From Lepidonotus clava (Eukaryota > Annelida > Polychaeta > Phyllodocida > Polynoidae): a DNA stretch of 64,000 nucleotides. The notes under the pieces were generated by a model that was given only the letters and a program-made list of their open reading frames with translations, searched no databases and was not told the origin of the DNA. The position numbers and the translations under genes are program-made. The stretch lies in contig OW387136.1 of assembly GCA_936440205.1 (NCBI GenBank), forward strand, positions 19,068,788 to 19,132,787. The letters are read 5' to 3'. This document shows positions 1-14,000 of the stretch, piece by piece (the stretch's first letter is position 1; each line of letters begins with the position of its first letter).

Positions 1-367
1 ACTCATTTAACCTAGTATATTTGTTTTTGTACAGCAACTAAGAGCATATCAGCAATAGCGTGGTAGATGGACTTGAGTATTTAAAATTGTTTCAACTGAA
101 ATTAAATCTACTCCCCTGGCCTTCTCATTTTTTCTATTTCCTGCATTACAGATGTAAGCTCCCCTAGGAATATGGATTGATTAAGGGGAAGGTTGGCGTG
201 TAGCAGATTCTAATTTTTTCAGTTACTATTGTCACTGTCACGTTTTCCCTACATCTTTACCATCCGTACATCTAGCTGGTTTAGCAGATTTGCTACAATT
301 ATGTGTACTGTAGAATGCACTTGTGAAATAAGTTTTTCTTATTTATCTTACTAGTGCTCAATATAAT

Positions 368-979
368 TGTGTCTCCCCACACAGAAAGGATGCTCCGAGG
401 GGGATATATCTTAAGCTCTACAGGTGATATTAAGGGAGATATGGGTAAATTTGTGAAAAATAGGGATAAAAATGTCTTAAACCAACTTTTTGTGTAGAAT
501 TCAGTTATCCTACTCTAAACATTCCATTTTGTTTGAAAAACGTTCTATTTGGAATGTTAATAGAATGTTTTTCCCCCAAATATTACCAAACATCAAGTGT
601 TTGGTTACCATGGAAACAACAAAATGTTGCCAATTTTGTCAAAAATTGTAACCCATTTGGAAAAACATGACTTGATTGTATTAACAGTCCAAACTAAAAG
701 AGATTATCTTTGTAGAACAAAAGATATAAGCTTAATAGCATTTTTGACTTTTTGTTAATTTATCGAGAAAATTCTATTTCATTACTAAATATTAAGGTAA
801 ATATTCAATATTTGGGCTTTTTACCATTTTCAGGAATACTGACTGTCTTGTGTTCAACAGCCCATAAATTCCTTGAAAATTATCTAATTTTGATGTCCTT
901 GGTATCATTTGAAAGCTTAAAACATCCTCTTTAATGCCTAATTCCCGCCTGGAGCATCCTTTCTGTGTGGGGAGACACA
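368..979. mobile_element. Short inverted-repeat element (MITE-like), about 610 bp
   Basis: The 29 bases at 368-396 are repeated as an exact reverse complement at 951-979; the inner end of each arm reads GAAAGGATGCTCC. The interior is AT-rich and has no coding sense. This is the shape of a non-autonomous DNA transposon. I could not find a convincing target-site duplication, so the exact boundaries and superfamily are open. Confidence 0.75.
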
Positions 980-1818
980 TTATTGAAGACAGGTTTAAAA
1001 ATAGTACCTTTGGTTCTATTCTGATAGAGATACAAGAACTTATATCCTATAATATATATATTTCATAAAAGGAACTAGACTCCTTTCATGGCCGAGGGAA
1101 CTAGTCTGTGTTGTCGTCTACTTAGTCTTTGTCAACACATTTTATCATCTATGAGTGGTGTTTATTTTGAGACTGGCCCATTGGGTCAGGTCTACCCGGC
1201 GTGACATGGGAACGGCACATCCACTGTCTGAACACAAACCGCGGTTACACCTAACGATTCTGTCTTTTTCTCTTATTTTTCTCAATCATAAACAACTAAT
1301 TTTTCCATCCGGTGGTTCCATAATCTACCGGTATGTGATATCTAAAGTTATTCATAGCAACAAAAACTGTTAAGATTTACGTTTTTACGATTATGCATAC
1401 TGAAAACTTTCATCCCAGCAGTAATACATTTTAGCTTAGAGCACAAATATGTTCTGGTTTTAGTTGATCTGTGTTTCAATTTCATTTGGAACAGAACCTT
1501 AGTTGTATTGTATAATATGAACCCGGTATCTTATCGTCAGACTGTAACTTCCTGGAAATATACTGTATACTTCCTTATGCTGGTTGCATGAGGATTAAGG
1601 CAAAACTCTAGTGCGTGTCATTCCTCAGTCAAACAGTTTTAGTGAAGTGGACCTTAAGGCATAGGACTATGTCGTGTACTAGAGGGCAGGTTCAATACAG
1701 GAAAGTTGCAGATGGTGAGTAATTGTTACATAAATGGCCCATGCGTAGATATCACAGACCTTGCAGCGTATCTTTGTTCATATAAGCATAGAGTGAGAGG
1801 GGCGAGTCCTTTAGTGAT

Positions 1819-2419
1819 TTAAGCCTGTATTCCACATGCCGATTCTGCTGCCGATTTTAAAGTGGATAATATGGTTAGACATGGACATGTCATATATCAT
1901 TAGAAATTGATTACAATTTTCTTTCAAATGGTATATATCATGACTGTTAAGTTTAATGTCTTATTCCCAGAGAAAATCAGACAAATACAAAATCGGTAGC
2001 ATCAAAATCAGTATGTCGAATAAAGCATTTCGATTTCAGATAGAACTTCACTATAGCATATAAATGAAGTTGTGATGTCATTAACAAATTCTGCATTCTA
2101 GCGAGAAACTGAAAAACAGGCTGTAACCGTGAAGAAAATATACTTGACCGTTTAAGAATGATGATGGGGCGGGCGGGGCGTTAGTGAAGGTCATTTACAG
2201 TGTAAAGGGTGTATTTCATATAACGAAATTGATGCTGCCGATTTTGTATTTGTTTGATTTTCTCTCAGAATATGACATCAGGCCTTACATCCTATGTACC
2301 ATTTGAAAGAGAATTGTAAGACCTTTCTATTGGTGTATAACATATCTATATTTAACATTTATTTCAACTGCCGATTTTCAAAGTCGGCAGCAAAATCAGA
2401 ATGTGGAATACGGGCTTAA
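1819..2419. mobile_element. Foldback MITE flanked by TTAA (piggyBac-like)
   Basis: TTAA at 1819-1822 and at 2416-2419 flank inverted ends of about 40 bp that begin GCCTGTATTCCACAT on the left and, read on the minus strand, GCCCGTATTCCACATT on the right. The similarity continues inward: about 1910-2030 and 2220-2325 are imperfect reverse complements, so most of the element can fold on itself. TTAA duplication is typical of the piggyBac and Kolobok superfamilies. No transposase is encoded. Confidence 0.8.
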
Positions 2420-3849
2420 GGCATGTAATATTGTTTTCCCTTTATTTCCTGCCTTACCAAGCGTCATTAAGGATATGGACTTACAACCAGCTAAGTTTGG
2501 ATGACCGTGTAAACTCCTATCCAACTAGGATCCACCTACTTTGACGGACTATAATGTTGTGCAAAATATTTTGGAGAGCTACAAATTCAACTTTTTGTAC
2601 AATAAGAAACAATCAAAGATATTTCGAAATTTAATTAAATCGTCAGGAGAGCCAGGTTCCTTTCATATCATGAAACGCAGATTTAAAAAAAATCTCATTC
2701 TATTAGAAATTGAATTATAGAATTAGAATTAGAATTATTTTGGCAAAATTAGGCTTATTATTATGTATTGTGTTGTTGCAGGGAGAGGTGGTGGTACCGT
2801 AACTAACAATACCGTTTATACTCATATTTTGTAGATCATAATACTAATTTCACAGCTGAAACAGCCCCCTAACATATCAAATACGATTATGTTATACATT
2901 GAATAGTGATAAGTTGTATGATATCGATTGTCACCAAACTTTCACTTTCATTCTCACATTGGTCTTATAGAGGTTACTGGTCTTCCTGGTAGTCACGACT
3001 GCCAGGCATAGTAATGCTGCCTTTCCAGGAAAGAATGTGACGTCACAGAACCTTCCCTTGCGTCGGACCTTGGCAGGGTAATTGGCCATACTCATACAGG
3101 TACATAGCTAGCCAAAGGGGGTGGCGTAGTAGGGGTGTAGACCTTTAGAACTGACGGGGTAACACGGTCATTTCTCAAATTTGAGAGGTTTCAATAGCCA
3201 CAAGGACAGGGGACATCTCTTAAAATTGAAAAGGCGACATGGCTCTCCTTCAATTTCAACAGGGGATCCAAATCCGCTAGTTACAACGACAGGAGACACG
3301 GACATTACTATATCATAATGGAAATGGGACATAAGGTTCGCCTATCTACACTCTATCCACCCCCATAGTACCATCAGCCTCGCGCGTGTGTAGTCAACCT
3401 TGGTTAGATTCGTTTTCCTGCCAAAATACTATATTTGTCGCTACTTATGAAAGTACGTTGCCCTTTAGACACACCTGCAACCAGGCCCAAAGGCCGGGGG
3501 AATGGTGGACTGGTGTCTCGTGGTGGGGGAGGGGGCGGTCGTTCGTACCTTCTCTTGGATAACTCTCATTCCAAAATAGATAAGGTCTATACATTTAAAA
3601 AACATATTTTTTCAATATTTTCCAATCAAAATACTTTAACAATTATCTGACATAAAAAATCAAAGATATCATCATAATTCTTAATCAATGCTGTAAACCA
3701 GTTCTCTACTTAAACTGATAGTGTTGATTCAGCCTTTGAACTTCCTCAGTCACAAGATATTTAGGGAATTCCAAAACTAAATCCAAGTGAATCATCGGGA
3801 AATCCAGCAATTCATGTATGCAATGTGTTGGTTCTAAATGGTTAATATG

Positions 3850-3874
3850 TATATATATATATATATATATATAT
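3850..3874. repeat. TA microsatellite
   Basis: An uninterrupted alternation of T and A, 25 bases long, directly before a tRNA-like block. Simple repeats of this kind often abut SINEs. Confidence 0.95.
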
Positions 3875-3890
3875 GCATCCACACAGGCAA

Positions 3891-3962
3891 TTATCCATAG
3901 CAAAGTGGTTAGACTACCTGTTTCCCATACCATAGACCCGGGTTCAATCCTCTCTAGCGTGA
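3891..3962 (+). repeat. tRNA-derived SINE head or tRNA relic
   Basis: An RNA polymerase III A-box-like sequence TAGCAAAGTGG lies at 3898-3908 and a B-box-like sequence GGTTCAATCC at 3941-3950, the usual spacing for a tRNA gene. The D-stem does not pair well and I could not fold a full cloverleaf, so this is more likely a SINE head or a decayed tRNA than a working gene. The TA microsatellite sits immediately upstream. Confidence 0.55.
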
Positions 3963-4289
3963 CAATTTTCATTTTCAAATTACCAACTTTTCGCATTTTA
4001 GAAAGTCGTGTGTTTATGATGATCAAAAAGGTTAGAACGTTCGGGAAAAAGTGCACAGTCAAATGTTTTAACTTTTTGACTAACAGTTCGGACTTTTGAC
4101 TTACTTCCTAATAATTATGCTTTTTTTGTGTATAGCGCTATATTTCAGAATCGCCTTCCATAATCAGATAATTTTAGACACGTCTTCTTCTAGTTAGATA
4201 TTTATGTTATCAACAAAAATTAGGAAATCACATCCAAAGTAAAAGTTTATGTAAACCTCATGCTACAAAGAAAGAAGAATACACATTAA

Positions 4290-4520
4290 GATAACATTGG
4301 GGTCCTCCATCCTTAAGTCGGACACGGCAACATGCATATGGCCATTTCTTAAAATCGACATGCGACATGAGGCTTAGTGAACCGAGTGAAACAATAAAGA
4401 ACATGGCATAGCTTGTTTCTTAAATTCGACATGAGAGCACAGACATGTTCTGGCATGGGGAGACAATTGACAAATTACATGGCATTTTCTTATTATTCAA
4501 CATGCGACATTGGGGAACCC
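4290..4520. repeat. Degenerate tandem repeat, unit about 80-95 bp
   Basis: Three loosely similar blocks each contain a TTTCTTAAAATCGACATG-like core (near 4347, 4415 and 4488). Similar wording occurs near 3160-3260. The copies are diverged and the borders are uncertain. Confidence 0.4.
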
Positions 4521-7298
4521 CCATAAAGGCCCCCAACATTGCCCTTGCGCCCCTCCGAAGGCCACGCAAATATGCTTATATTTACTCCATCACGAAATGC
4601 TACATACTGGTGCGTATGTCTCATAGCTTATAACCGCCAAGTAATTCCAGGTCAGGTTACAATTTATCAGGCCGTGACATACGTGGGGTCCAATACCCCC
4701 AGTCTTCCTTGTGGGTCGTGCATGTCAGATCTTACCCCTCGCAGCTGTGTGACGGACTCTCATCTACCTCGGTGTGTCCGCCGTATCTGTATGGCAGAGG
4801 AGGGGATATCAAAGGAATTCTTGGAACAACAGTTTTAATAATCTTTGACTTGAAACAGTCATGTATCAAAAAAGTGGTAGGTTACTTTTTTATAATCCAT
4901 TCAGAGCAGGAGAAGGGTGTGTGTTTCTGTATGAGTGGGAGGCATGTATGTGGTTGACAGGTCGTTGGAAAGATATGTATGGTATCTTCAAAGTGCCAGT
5001 GAAGGTGTGTACTATACATGTGCTCAGTGGTCTGTCCCTGTGAAGCCTGGTTTTGGTTAGAGCCTGTATGAATATTCCGGAAAGTTCCTCTATGAACCTA
5101 AGTGATCATTTAATTACTGGATGGACTAAACATGCCAGCTGTTACCAATGAACTGGTCATTACTAATGTCATTTTGGATTGTCGAACAGTACAACAGAAT
5201 CAAAATAAGTCACAACTAGAGTGGTCACCCTAAACCTGTACTATATCAGGTTCCTTTGGCTTATCAGTATTAATCCGTATACACAGTCTTTGACAAGATG
5301 TATACTGACAGTTATATACTCTGATCTGGCTCATCTTGACCTATGGAAACGTCTGTCATGCATAAATACTACACACATGGCCAAAGCCAAGTATTGCAGT
5401 TATCTATCTAGAGTGATAATATTTAAATGTACGTATACTTGGCAATGAGAGTCGTGATGTTCATTGAAGAATGAACTGTTACTGTCAGTATGGGCTCTTT
5501 GGCTTTTTGAGCGACGTGTATAAGTAGGTAAGCCTTATTGCGACAATGGTTGTACTTATATTTTATTAGCAAAGACACAACGTGACTGTATGAGACACTG
5601 CCTATTAATACCAAGGGCAAGACATGAATAATCATGTTATACGAAGGTAGTTTGGATATTTTTTAATTCAATTACCAAGAACTTACTGCCGAGTTGCCAA
5701 GACGTTTTTTAGGTACTTTATTTATCAACTGGTTTACAATCTAGCAAAAGATGCTAGTTTACATTGTAATACCTGCAGGAATCTCACTGATAATACATCG
5801 GCCTACATTCGGTTCGTTAATTTTGATTTCAGGTTAGCTGATTATCAGGTCATGACAATTGACGTTGGATAACATCATTAGACAGTGACATAAAAAAAAC
5901 TCAAGATTGTGTGCCAAGATAATACTGTATTTCGGAAATGATTGACTACCCATATAGTTTACCGTCCAAGGTATATATTTTCAGTCCAAAAGTTTCGTGG
6001 ACTAGTTATTCTACGTTTTTGGGTCATCACGCTTGGTAAAAGCGTCACGATAACATACATCTGAGTGGGATATAGGCCTATAGTATATGTTTAAAGTGGG
6101 TTTATTATTAATGTTGCATACTACTGAGTCCCCAGTTAGATAAAAGATCTGATAATGTGATCACTGGTCATCCCTAATTGTGTTTCTTAATACCAGTTGC
6201 TAGGGGACCCGCGAGGTCATACCCAGTCTTTAAGAGATATCTATATCTGTGGTGCGATTTGAGTATACCTTCATCTGGCATAATCACGTCTTATAACACT
6301 CAACACGTCCCTTTGTCATTTACCACTGAAACATAAACATATCAATTTATACCATGTCCCTGCTGAATCCAAGTTTCTTTCATCTATGCCATCGTTTATA
6401 TATACTTCCTGGGAGTGGCTCCCTGCTGAGGCTGTGCCAAACCCTCACTTTGCCTGTTGCACTTTCCGTTCGTGTCCGCATATCATCACACTATACCGAA
6501 CTCGTGGTTATTACTTCCTAAGTGAGGGCAAATGAGTTCGCAAATATCTTTTTTTTACTTTTGATAAGATTGGACTCTTTGGAAATACGACGTTATAAAA
6601 GTTCGTCAAAGTAAACCCCTAGATGGAATTACAACTTCAATACTATTCTTTTTGATGAGAACAGCTCATACTACAATGTATGAGAGGCCTATAATCTATT
6701 TCTGATTATTTACCAGGAGTGACATATTAACGTGTAATAATTTTCAAATTGAATGAACACGACATGAGAAATATCATTCGAATGTGGGTGTCGAACGTGG
6801 TATAACAATTTGTTTTTGCATACTTTGTAGAAGCTGAGGTACTGGATACATGAGCTTGAGGTAGCCTATGCATCCAATAATATGACGTCACATAATGTTC
6901 TAATAACGTTTCAGAACGTTACAGAACTGTATCAGAACGCCGAAGAACGTGACCGTTACCTCGCTCCGAGGCTGGGGAGGCACCAATAGCATCATGCATG
7001 CTTGTTAATTAACCCCCTGTGACGACCCTCTTCTAAAACATTCCGAACTCCCTTTTATAAAATGAAAATGAATAAGGGTCATTGTAGCCAAGTTGCGCAT
7101 GATCAAACTTGTACCTTAAGAATCAAAGTCTAAACTCGGGAATCAATGAACCAAGTTCTAGGTATACCTTCTGGGGCCCTTTAGGCAATTTCTTTGAAGA
7201 GATTGCTTCTCCTTTAATTGGAAATATGATGTAGAAAACCATTTTAGCTGATCTAATTATAACTAATTACGGTTTCTTTTTACACTTAGATTGTGCCT

Positions 7299-7387
7299 CC
7301 CCCCCCCCCCCCCCCCGCTTAGATTTCCTTACGATGCAGTGGAGTTCCTCACGGTGCAGTGGAGTTCCTCACGATGCAGTGGATTTC
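7299..7387. repeat. C-run followed by three 20-bp tandem units
   Basis: Eighteen consecutive C residues (7299-7316) are followed by three near-identical units of about 20 bp (7328-7387) built on ACGATGCAGTGGAGTTCCT. Confidence 0.85.
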
Positions 7388-7646
7388 CATTGGAAATTCG
7401 ATCAATTTCTTGAAAATGAAGTTTTGCTTTTGTTGTCAATGTGGAACTACTTTATAGAATGACAGAAAGGAATGAACCAAATTCCGGTCAATATAGACTA
7501 AGAAGATATAATATCATCATACTCATAAGTATTAAGTTGCGCTAAAACCCCATATAGCAGTATAGTGCAGTCCCCAAAATGCCGCCAAAATGATAGATAT
7601 AAGTAAGCCTGTCATCTTACTACAATGTCATGTACCTTAAACAGTG

Positions 7647-7900
7647 TTAAAGGGAGTCAAAAACCAATATGTTGTGTCAAAATATGACGAAATTTTGGAA
7701 ACTCAAATAACTATGAAAATACATTCTAAGAGTCTAACTTTAGCTATTGGTACAGTATATAAGTCATGATAACTATAACTTTACTTAGATTCCATAATAC
7801 TCATGCCATTTATATCTGAGGACAGCAATGTTTGTAAAGAAACCAATTTTGGTGGGTCACCAAAATTTGCTGGGGACAAGTTCTTATGTATTTCAGTGTA
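7647..7900. mobile_element. Left part of a TTAA-type MITE
   Basis: TTAA at 7647-7650 is followed by AGGGAGTCAAAAA and then by sequence alignable by eye with the complete element at 56605-57146 (for example the AAACTCAAATAACTATG block). I do not find the matching right end, so this copy is probably truncated. The right limit given is approximate. Confidence 0.5.
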
Positions 7901-8019
7901 TTTTAAGTCTGTATTCACAGTCTATTTTTTACCGTAGGCCTAGGTTATGGCAATAGAATATATTTCAATTGTTAACACAATTTCCAAAATGTTGACGAAT
8001 TGGCTCCGTTTAATTGCAG

Positions 8020-11000
8020 TAACCAAGCCACCCGTTACCAAGATACGACTGCGCGAGTTGGACGGGGACGAGGACGAGGGGGGCAACCCGCGCTGCTCCA
8101 GCTGGGACAACAACGTCCTGAACATGGACGACGACGTGGACGGCAAGGGCCTGGGCCAACGGGCCGTCAGGTGGCGCACCAAGTCCACCCACAGGGGGGA
8201 CAACTTCGTCGAGCCCAAGAAGGCCCGCCTCCTCAACTCTGTACGCCGCAAGGACGTGGAGGCCGTCAGGAGACAACTGAATGTAAGATTGAGTGTCTTA
8301 AACCATAACTAGGCCTATTTGGGCCTATAGGGGTGTAGAATGGGGATGCCTGGAAAAGAGCGTTTTTACATTGTTATGCATGTACACCAGGAACGGATTT
8401 GGAGGGGGCGCATGGCACGTGCGCCTCCCCTTATGTTGGCCAAATATTAAATTTTCTAATGTAAAACTGGCACCCATGGAGTGGGCGCCGGGAATTTCCT
8501 ACTATAGGCGCTTCCTCTTTCTAGAATTTCTGGATCCGCCCCTGTACACAATCAGAACATAACAGTAGATTGTAGCATCGTTATTGATCATTATTACGTT
8601 GCTGCAATGTCAAAAAGTAACACTGGGGGCCCTATGTAACAAGAACCTGAACAGAATGCAACGAAACATCACTGAAATGTTATAATGTAACATCTCATGC
8701 TTGGATGTTACCATTCATATATTATACGGTATTTTATCCCACATCTGCTTACAGGAGATACACGACGGGTCGGACCTGACACGGGTGGAGGACGAGTTCG
8801 CGGTGTCGGTGCTGGAGCACGCCGTCAGGTCGGGCTGCTCGGACGTGCTCGATGAGCTGCTCGCTGTCTGTGATACCGACGACGAACGCAGGAATGCCAT
8901 AGACCGGGCCATGCTCTTCGCCATTAAGAGCAACGACCTCAAAATGTGTAGGCACATCGTGAAACTCCACAAAGAAATTGGGTGAGTGAAGTCGGTGTAC
9001 AGACTATTATATGCCTATTGAGTCGATGGCCCAAGTTGTGATATTGGTACAGTGATTAGCCGTTTGAGAAATCGGCATGAATCATAGTAATTCTAATAGG
9101 CCCAGACCTATCTGTAGGAAATATGTAAGAAATGAGACTACATAATATTTATGTTCATATTTTGTCACACGGTGGGTCATAAGCATTTGATAGACGTAGA
9201 AACATGGAAATATAAAGTATTAAGCAAGTTCTCCAATGCATCCATGGGCGAGTTCAGATATATTTTGCGAAGCAAATGGATGATGGAAGCATTGAATTTA
9301 CACTTGTATCTTATGCCACTGAACAGGTTATAATGTGAATTGTCATAATTACTAGTCTTACGTGGTATAACTGGGACATCCATGAGAAAATGGAAGGCGA
9401 CACTATAGGTTATCTCATCATTATGAAACAATACTTTCTACTCTGCTGTACAAGAAGATATGAACGGAGGAACCAAACAATTTTATAGTGCATGTTAGTT
9501 AGAGAATGTTGCCGCGGAAATCCTGCCATCTGCAAGGCGACAGTTCCCAAGATCCGCCGCTGTGCAGGGACATATTCGGATATCTAGTACATGAGACCAA
9601 CCCATTTCATACCTTATAATAGCTACGCTATTCCTCTTGTTGCTGCAGGGCGTGCAAAAGGGACCAGCCTAACGGACACACCAAGGCGGCCAGTGGGAAG
9701 GACAACGGAGGTCAGACTACGTCCGACGACGACTCCTTCATACCCCCCGGGCTCGACCCCATGACCGCCGTGCGTCTGCGCAACAACCGGAAGTGGTCGA
9801 CGCCCCGGTCGCTGAGCACCTTGTCGCTGATCGACTCCAGCGAGTTCTCCCAGGTGACTGCTCTTATAGCATAACAAAGCCTAATATAATTCTTCAATTA
9901 CATGTACATGATAACTAATAATCCTATTCATTACATGTATCTATTACATGTACATGATAACTAGTAATCCTATTCTCTAAGAGAGCCTTTCTTTTGGAAT
10001 CTATCTTAGGATTTTTATCTATCGGGTTATAGCCCTATATCCCTCCGGAATTATAGCGATTGGATAAAGAATAGGCCTAAGGGTAAAAAAAAGAACAATC
10101 CCTTATTCCTATCATGTATTATATAGGCACTATATCATGTACATGTATATTGGAAATGGCACTGTCAATTGGAAGTAGGGTATTCATGTTGTATATCAAT
10201 TGTGTTGTTTTTGCACTTTATAATGGCATCTGCGGACAAATGACGGGCCTAATTACCGGGCTCAGTGTTGGTGCTGAGAGCTCCGTCTGGAATCATTATG
10301 CATTTACTATATATTCACACTTTGTATTAATTTCACATATTGTACATGGTTCTCTGCAGGAGATGACTCCTATTGTGATGGCCGCCCAGCTAGAGAGGAC
10401 AGAGATCATCAGGTTACTGATAGACGAATGCTGCCCGGATATTCACCCCCTCACAGGTACCAGGATTTCGGTGAACCCACTTCATGCTCTTGCGCTGCAA
10501 TATTATATTATATATGGGCCGAGTATATGCTTAAATACTGATTTGCGTTAGAATTTTGGAAAATCACTATTGAGAATTGAATGTATACCTTTGCGTTTCT
10601 CTGACAATGGAGAGATATTCTTCGAAATGCTTTTGAACTCATTTTAGCCTACATGTACATGCATGAAAAGAACTATCTGCAGTGCTTGTATAATCGCTAT
10701 ATATCTTAATGATCATAATAACGGGAAACTACTGGGGAAAACGAAAACGAAACCAAAACTCCATCCAAATATCCTTTACACAGCCATGCACACAATTATG
10801 ACATGTCATAGTATTTCTACAAATATCGGGCCTATGTATACTACATAGACGATCATTAGGCCTACCAATGAATATGGTTTGAATAAATAAATAAAACAAA
10901 ACAAAACAAATTTCGTATAAATTCCATTACTTCCAATACATTCTATACTGTTCCCTACCCCCAGAACTGCCGACGGCCTCCCACCACGACAAGTCCTCAT

Positions 11001-14000
11001 GCTACGTGTGTCGCGAGCAGGCCAACTTCGTGGGGCGGCAGACCATCGAGGAGTGTCGGAAGGCCATCGAGGTGTACAAGGCGCTGTCCACACCGGCCTA
11101 CATGTTCCAGGCCGGGGTGGAGGACCCCATACTGGAGGCCTTCGTCATCGCCGACATCATGGAGCGAAGAAAGATCGTCGACCCTGCCTTTGTGGTGAGT
11201 GCGTCGTCTTTTGGTAAATGCGCGACGTCCCAGGATCGCTCGCGATATATAGTGTGTTGTATTTGATCGTGTCGCATAAGGTGCGTTAGGATGCATGCAT
11301 GAATGTTATACTTATTACATATGGGACTATACTTTTCGTTTTGTAACATCTGCCGCAAGAGTAATAATATAATCATTCAGATATATATAGATATAGATCG
11401 CTAAGACTTCATAGAAATACGTTTATTCATAAGCTGGTCATATGAAGGTTTCAACCAGCCTCATATATGTGTAAACCATTAATGTTAATTCAGGAAGAAT
11501 TATGAAATTGATGTAGTGTTCCTTATGCCTGACACATTTGCAGCATACTCTTAAAAGAATTGCTGGATCGGTCTTGAATTCAGCAATGTTTATAATATAT
11601 TGAAACATGCCCCATGGCGTTTCAAGTGCACCGGCAGTATCTAATTGCATGCAATGTCCACACACATTGGCAGGAGGAGTACGACTTTATCTCTCGGAGG
11701 TGTAAGACGCTGGCCACCGACCTGCTGGGTCAGTGCCGGACGGCCGAAGAGGTGAAGGCCCTCCTCAACCACGACGGGGGCATCGACAAGATCCACGCCA
11801 AGTACCACACCACCCAGTTCCCGCGGCTCATGGTGGCCACCTTCTACAACCAAAAAGAGGTAGGACCAGTCGGGCAGCTCCATGGCATTGAAGCATGATA
11901 TCCCCTTTCTCCTTTTAAGCATGTTTTTCAGTATTTCAACAGCAGATTGGGAATACCATGGGATCCTATCTATTGCATTGGGCGTGGAATGTATAGGCCT
12001 ACAGGCGCCCCCCTTGTATGCGGCGACCGTTTGGGAATTGGAATTGTGGCGAGGGGTAATTGAAAACATTAGATTTTTTTAAGTTTTCTGGTGACAGTGG
12101 TCGTATATAGTGCATGGACAACATTATTTAAGGAATATATTACATGAAAGGTTGTATTAGAAACAAGGTATTCATATCGCCATAACATAATTATGACCAT
12201 CATCCTTACTATTCATATTTCATCCAATAAATTAATCGGGAAATTCCGAGTTTAATTTCCAGCATGAACTACTGAGTATTTCTGTCATAGTATGTTCCCA
12301 AGACTTGTACCCATCAAACCGACGTGTGAAGTGAGTAGCGCTCCGTATCAAGTACCACACGTTTGAAGATGGAAAATTATAAACTATAACGACAGTTGAT
12401 TTCTAATGGCGGGAATTACAAAGGCAGAATGCTATGATCAAGTAAAAATAAAATCAGCTTTTCTACATTCAGTACATGTAGTTAAAGTATCAATTTTGCT
12501 TCCAGTTCATCGCCCATGCCAACTGTCAGCAGGTGCTGCAGAACCTGTGGTACAATGGACTCCCTGAGTGGGTGTGTCAGATGAACTTCCACGTGGTGCG
12601 TGCCCTACTCTACGTCTCACTCCTCACCATCGGTATGCCCGTTATCCTCTTCCTCTACATGTTCAGGATCCCCGCCGTCGACAGGTTCGTCCGACCGCCA
12701 GTCTCCAAGTTCATCTTCGACGTCATCTCCTACATCGTATTCCTGTCCTTTCTCTTCATCAACGCCTCCCTAGAACGTACCCATATACGCGGCGCTGCCC
12801 CTACGGAGATGGAGGCGCTCATTATGGTGTGGTTGGCCGGCTACACCGTGCGCTCTGTCCGCATCATCTACCGCCGACGCCTGTTCAGCTCGCACACATT
12901 GGCCCAGTCCCAGTCGGACCTGTATAATATCATTGGGTTCATGTTCTTCTGGGTGTATTTTGGCCTGAAGCTGGGGTTGTACGCGGAGAGGGTCATCCAG
13001 GGCGGGAAGGTGACCAGTGACCGCCGCTACTGGCCCTGGTACGACCCCTTCCTCTGGTGCGAGGTCTTCTACGGGGTGGCCTGTGCCATCTCCGTGGCCA
13101 ATCTCTACTCATATTTCAAGGTGATTTTTATTCTGATTTTTAATTACTTTATCTTGTGTTAAAATATAGAGTTCATAATTCAATCATAATTCACAAACAT
13201 AGACATGACTTAGTGCGTAGCAATGGACCAGTTCATATACTACTTCCGCAAGTCAAATGGTAATCTAGATCTGAATCCAATGTATTTCTTTTGAACGAAA
13301 CGTAAAAGTGGACACTTCTTTTCAACGTTTTAACAAATGGCGTCCCCGCGCCAATTTTAATTAGAACCATGGCCTATGGGCCTATGTATAGTTACCTATA
13401 TTGGGTCTAAAAAGGGGTCCAGTCCTACCTCAGACAGCTCCGCTATATATGTAATGAGTTATACACTTATTGCTACAGTTATCTTTCCCTATATGAGACG
13501 GTTTCAGAGCTGTTTGACGGAGGACTGGGTCAAATTGTGATGCAGAATTCCATTCATCTGTCTTCTGATTTGTCATTTTGTACCAAGGGAATCAATCATA
13601 CATGATATCCTTAGATTGATAATGGTTTAATTATGTACATTTAGATGAATTTTTATAGAATCTAAATTATTATACATGACAATTAAAACCATCACCTCTC
13701 TTCTACCAGGCAAGTAGCACCCTGGGTCCCCTGCAGATCTCACTCAAGTCGATGCTATACGACGTTTTCCGTTTCCTCATCCTGTTCGCCGTCGTGCTCT
13801 CGGCCTTCGCCATCGCGCTGCGTACAGTGTACGCAGGGTACACGGATAACGTACGCATAGACCCAGACGACCCTGATGACATACGACGGCAAGACTCGGG
13901 ATTTGTAAGGTGAGCCGAAGTTATTGGTTCTCGTGAATCAGTGGGCATTTCTCCGAGATAAAGATGGAGATATAGGTGGAATCGTAACTATTTCACATAA

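Larger units (their letters stand above)
1..7950. other. Gene-poor left flank
   Basis: I see no reading frame here that resembles a known protein; the open frames are short and lack splice-phase support. The stretch holds two inverted-repeat elements (368-979 and 1819-2419), a TA microsatellite with a tRNA-like block (3850-3962), a degenerate repeat zone around 4300-4520, a C-run with a small tandem repeat (7299-7387) and the left end of a TTAA-type element (from 7651). It may also contain the promoter and untranslated first exon of the channel gene that follows, but I cannot point to them. Confidence 0.6.

Noticed and set aside
3891-3962. A functional tRNA gene
   Set aside because: A and B boxes are present, but the D and acceptor stems do not pair, so a SINE head or relic is preferred.
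3706-4062. 118-codon minus-strand open frame overlapping the TA run
   Set aside because: It runs through a microsatellite and the tRNA-like block, has no family resemblance and no splice support.
4445-5043. Several overlapping open frames of 60-99 codons
   Set aside because: All are in different frames with no known motif and with composition like the surrounding non-coding DNA.
6840-6965. Cluster of AACGTT/GAACG phrases
   Set aside because: Short imperfect repeats without fixed unit, borders or spacing; probably chance.
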